64,000 bases of DNA from Clostridia bacterium (lineage in GTDB: Bacteria > Bacillota > Clostridia > Christensenellales > UBA1242). The notes below the pieces were generated by a model. The model was not told where the DNA came from. It saw only the letters and a list, made by a program, of their open reading frames with translations, and did no database searches. The DNA lies in the NCBI GenBank assembly GCA_028709705.1, contig JAQVWL010000002.1, positions 1 through 64,000 on the forward strand, written 5' to 3'. Both the position numbers and the translations under genes were made by a program. Shown piece by piece: positions 62,300 through 64,000 of the stretch; positions within the stretch are counted from its first letter, which is position 1; each line of letters begins with the position of its first letter.

Positions 62300-62390
62300 G
62301 GAGAAGTACCCAAGAGGTCGAAGGGGCTCCCCTGCTAAGGGAGTAGGTTTGTAAAAGGGCGCGAGGGTTCAAATCCCTCCTTCTCCGCCA
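62300..62390 (+). tRNA. tRNA-Ser(GCT)
   Basis: GGAGAAGTACCCAAGAGGTCGAAGGGGCTCCCCTGCTAAGGGAGTAGG…CGCGAGGGTTCAAATCCCTCCTTCTCCGCCA; long variable arm, anticodon GCT. Confidence 0.95.
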
Positions 62391-62571
62391 AACAAAAAGC
62401 ACTGCGTTAGCGGTGTTTTTTTGTTTGGTGAGAGAAGAGTTTGCGTTAGCAAAATGTTTGCAGATAGCAAACAGGATTCGAACGGGCGGAAAAGCAAAGT
62501 TGCCAGTGGCAAGTTTGCCCGCCCAGGCGTGATAGCGCGCCCAGCCAAATAACACTGCTTACAAAGCGGAG

Positions 62572-62592
62572 CAAATCTCTCCTTCTCCGCCA
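62572..62592 (+). repeat. Direct repeat of the tRNA-Ser 3' end (att-like)
   Basis: CAAATCTCTCCTTCTCCGCCA vs CAAATCCCTCCTTCTCCGCCA at 62370-62390, 20/21 identical. Confidence 0.88.
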
Positions 62593-62622
62593 AAAAATCT
62601 CAATTGAAAATAGAGATTTTTT
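62591..62622 (+). terminator. Terminator-like hairpin after the tRNA-Ser 3' repeat
   Basis: aaaaaATCTCaattgaaaataGAGATttttt. Confidence 0.75.
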
Positions 62623-62765
62623 ATCCAAGTTGGCACAACTTGGTATATCATCAAATACGTTAGGTTTGCATATCATATTATCCGAGTTCGTTAGCATTTG
62701 CATAACATTAATAAAACAAAATTTTGCATATTTTCAAAAATATATTTGATTAAATAAACTACAAA

Positions 62766-63481
62766 ATGTCTATTATTGTTTTTATGGAAATATTAAGATT
62801 GCTTGCCTTTTCGGGAATGTCTGTTTTGTATTTGTTTGTTATTTCCAAAATTTTGGGCAAAAAGCAAATTGCACAACTTGAATTTATTGACTATGCAATA
62901 GGTATTTCAATAGGTTCTATTTCTGCCGAAATGGCAACGATTTAGGCGAAAATCATTTTTATTATTATTTGATTGCAATATCAGTTTTTGTTATTTTTGA
63001 TATGCTTGTTACTTTTTTGGGTCGCAAAACTTTGCCGTTTAAAAAATTTTTTAAGGGCAAGCCAATAATTGTGATAAACAATGGCGAAATTGATTTTGGG
63101 CAATTAAAAATTAGCAAATTAGACTTTTTTGACTTGCTTTCTTTGTGCAGACAGCAAGGTTATTTTGATATAAAAAATGTTGCCTTTGCAATATTTGAAC
63201 CAAACGGTAAATTAAGCGTTATGCCAAAGTCAGACCAAAAACCTATTGTGGCAAATGATATAAAAATAAACCCGCCAAAAGCAAAATTGATAAAATATTT
63301 GATAGTTGATGGGGAAATTATCAAAGAAAATTTAAGAGCAATAAAAAAAGATAAAAAGTGGCTTTTTGAAAAATTGAAAATAAAAAAATCAAAACAACTT
63401 AAAAATATTTTGTGGGCAAGTTATGATAAAACAAAACAAAAAATTTTGATAGAAAATAAACATAAAAACAGCGATATTTAA
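62766..63481 (+). pseudogene. DUF421 (YetF-like) membrane protein, apparently split by a 1-nt frameshift near 62938
   Basis: Frame 1 …IDYAIGISIGSISAEMAT then stop; the other frame continues …DLGENHFYYYLIAISVFVIFDMLV…KPIIVINNGEIDFGQLK. Confidence 0.8.
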
Positions 63482-63606
63482 TAGAAAAAATTACTGTTTT
63501 TTTGTAAGAAAAATAGTGTAGAAAAAATTGAAAAAAAATTATTTATTTTTTTATTTACATTTGCAAATGTTTTGAATATAATGTAAGAATTAAAAGGGAT
63601 AAATAT

Positions 63607-64000
63607 GTGAGAAAATTTGAAGAAATTATACAAGGAAAATTTGTATACAATAATGTAAGTTTGAGCGATGTAGCCGAACAATTCGGCACTCCGTTAAAAC
63701 TCGTTTTTTTAGACCTGATTGAAAAGAGGGTTTGTAATTTAAAAACTGCTTTTAACACTGCAATAAAAAATGAAAGTTATAAGGGCAAATGCCTTTATCT
63801 AAATGCAAATAAAGCCAATTATTCTAGTGATATGATTTTCACTGCTAGCAAATTTTCCGACGGTATAGAAACTTCAAGTTTTTATGACCTACTTTTTACA
63901 AAAAAACTTTTGCAATCTGCAAAAAAAGTTTTACAGAACAAAGTTATTTTTTGTAATGGTTACAAACAAAAAGATTATATAAACGAAATAGTAAAAATGT
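63607..64000 (+). CDS. Fold-III PLP decarboxylase-like N-terminal region (truncated by window end)
   Basis: VRKFEEIIQGKFVYNNVSLSDVAEQFGTPLKLVFLD…LYLNANKANYSSDMIFTASKFSDGIETSSFYDL; start codon GTG tentative. Confidence 0.6.
   Translation, partial: MRKFEEIIQGKFVYNNVSLSDVAEQFGTPLKLVFLDLIEKRVCNLKTAFNTAIKNESYKGKCLYLNANKANYSSDMIFTASKFSDGIETSSFYDLLFTKKLLQSAKKVLQNKVIFCNGYKQKDYINEIVKM

Overview
AT-rich Firmicutes-like chromosomal window. The main accessory feature is a compact, stand-alone type VI-A CRISPR-Cas13a locus: an effector of about 1061 aa with two R-x4-H HEPN motifs, then 97 bp downstream a perfectly regular array of nine identical 36-nt repeats with 30-nt spacers. A promoter is readable in front of the array and a double hairpin/terminator follows it. 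No cas1/cas2 is visible. The locus, with a Fic protein and an uncharacterised ORF, lies in a ~6 kb island bounded on both sides by tRNA-Thr(GGT) sequences. The left tRNA looks like a chimera joined in the anticodon loop, and two orphan tRNA-Thr 5' halves lie next to the right copy. The rest is mostly core genome: rpoB/rpoC, fakA/asp23/rpmB, rsgA/fmt/def/priA/rpoZ, ligA, pcrA, tmk, rsmD, alr, a type IV pilus-like cluster, surface proteins, an ABC transporter, FAD oxidoreductases and two further tRNAs. A second unusual region (about 19.4-23.3 kb) contains arrays of short hairpins joined by a TGATGAG linker and a large inverted, nested-hairpin repeat. These flank a surface-protein gene inserted between rpmB and rsgA. 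All calls come from reading the sequence and the supplied ORF track; no database search was possible.
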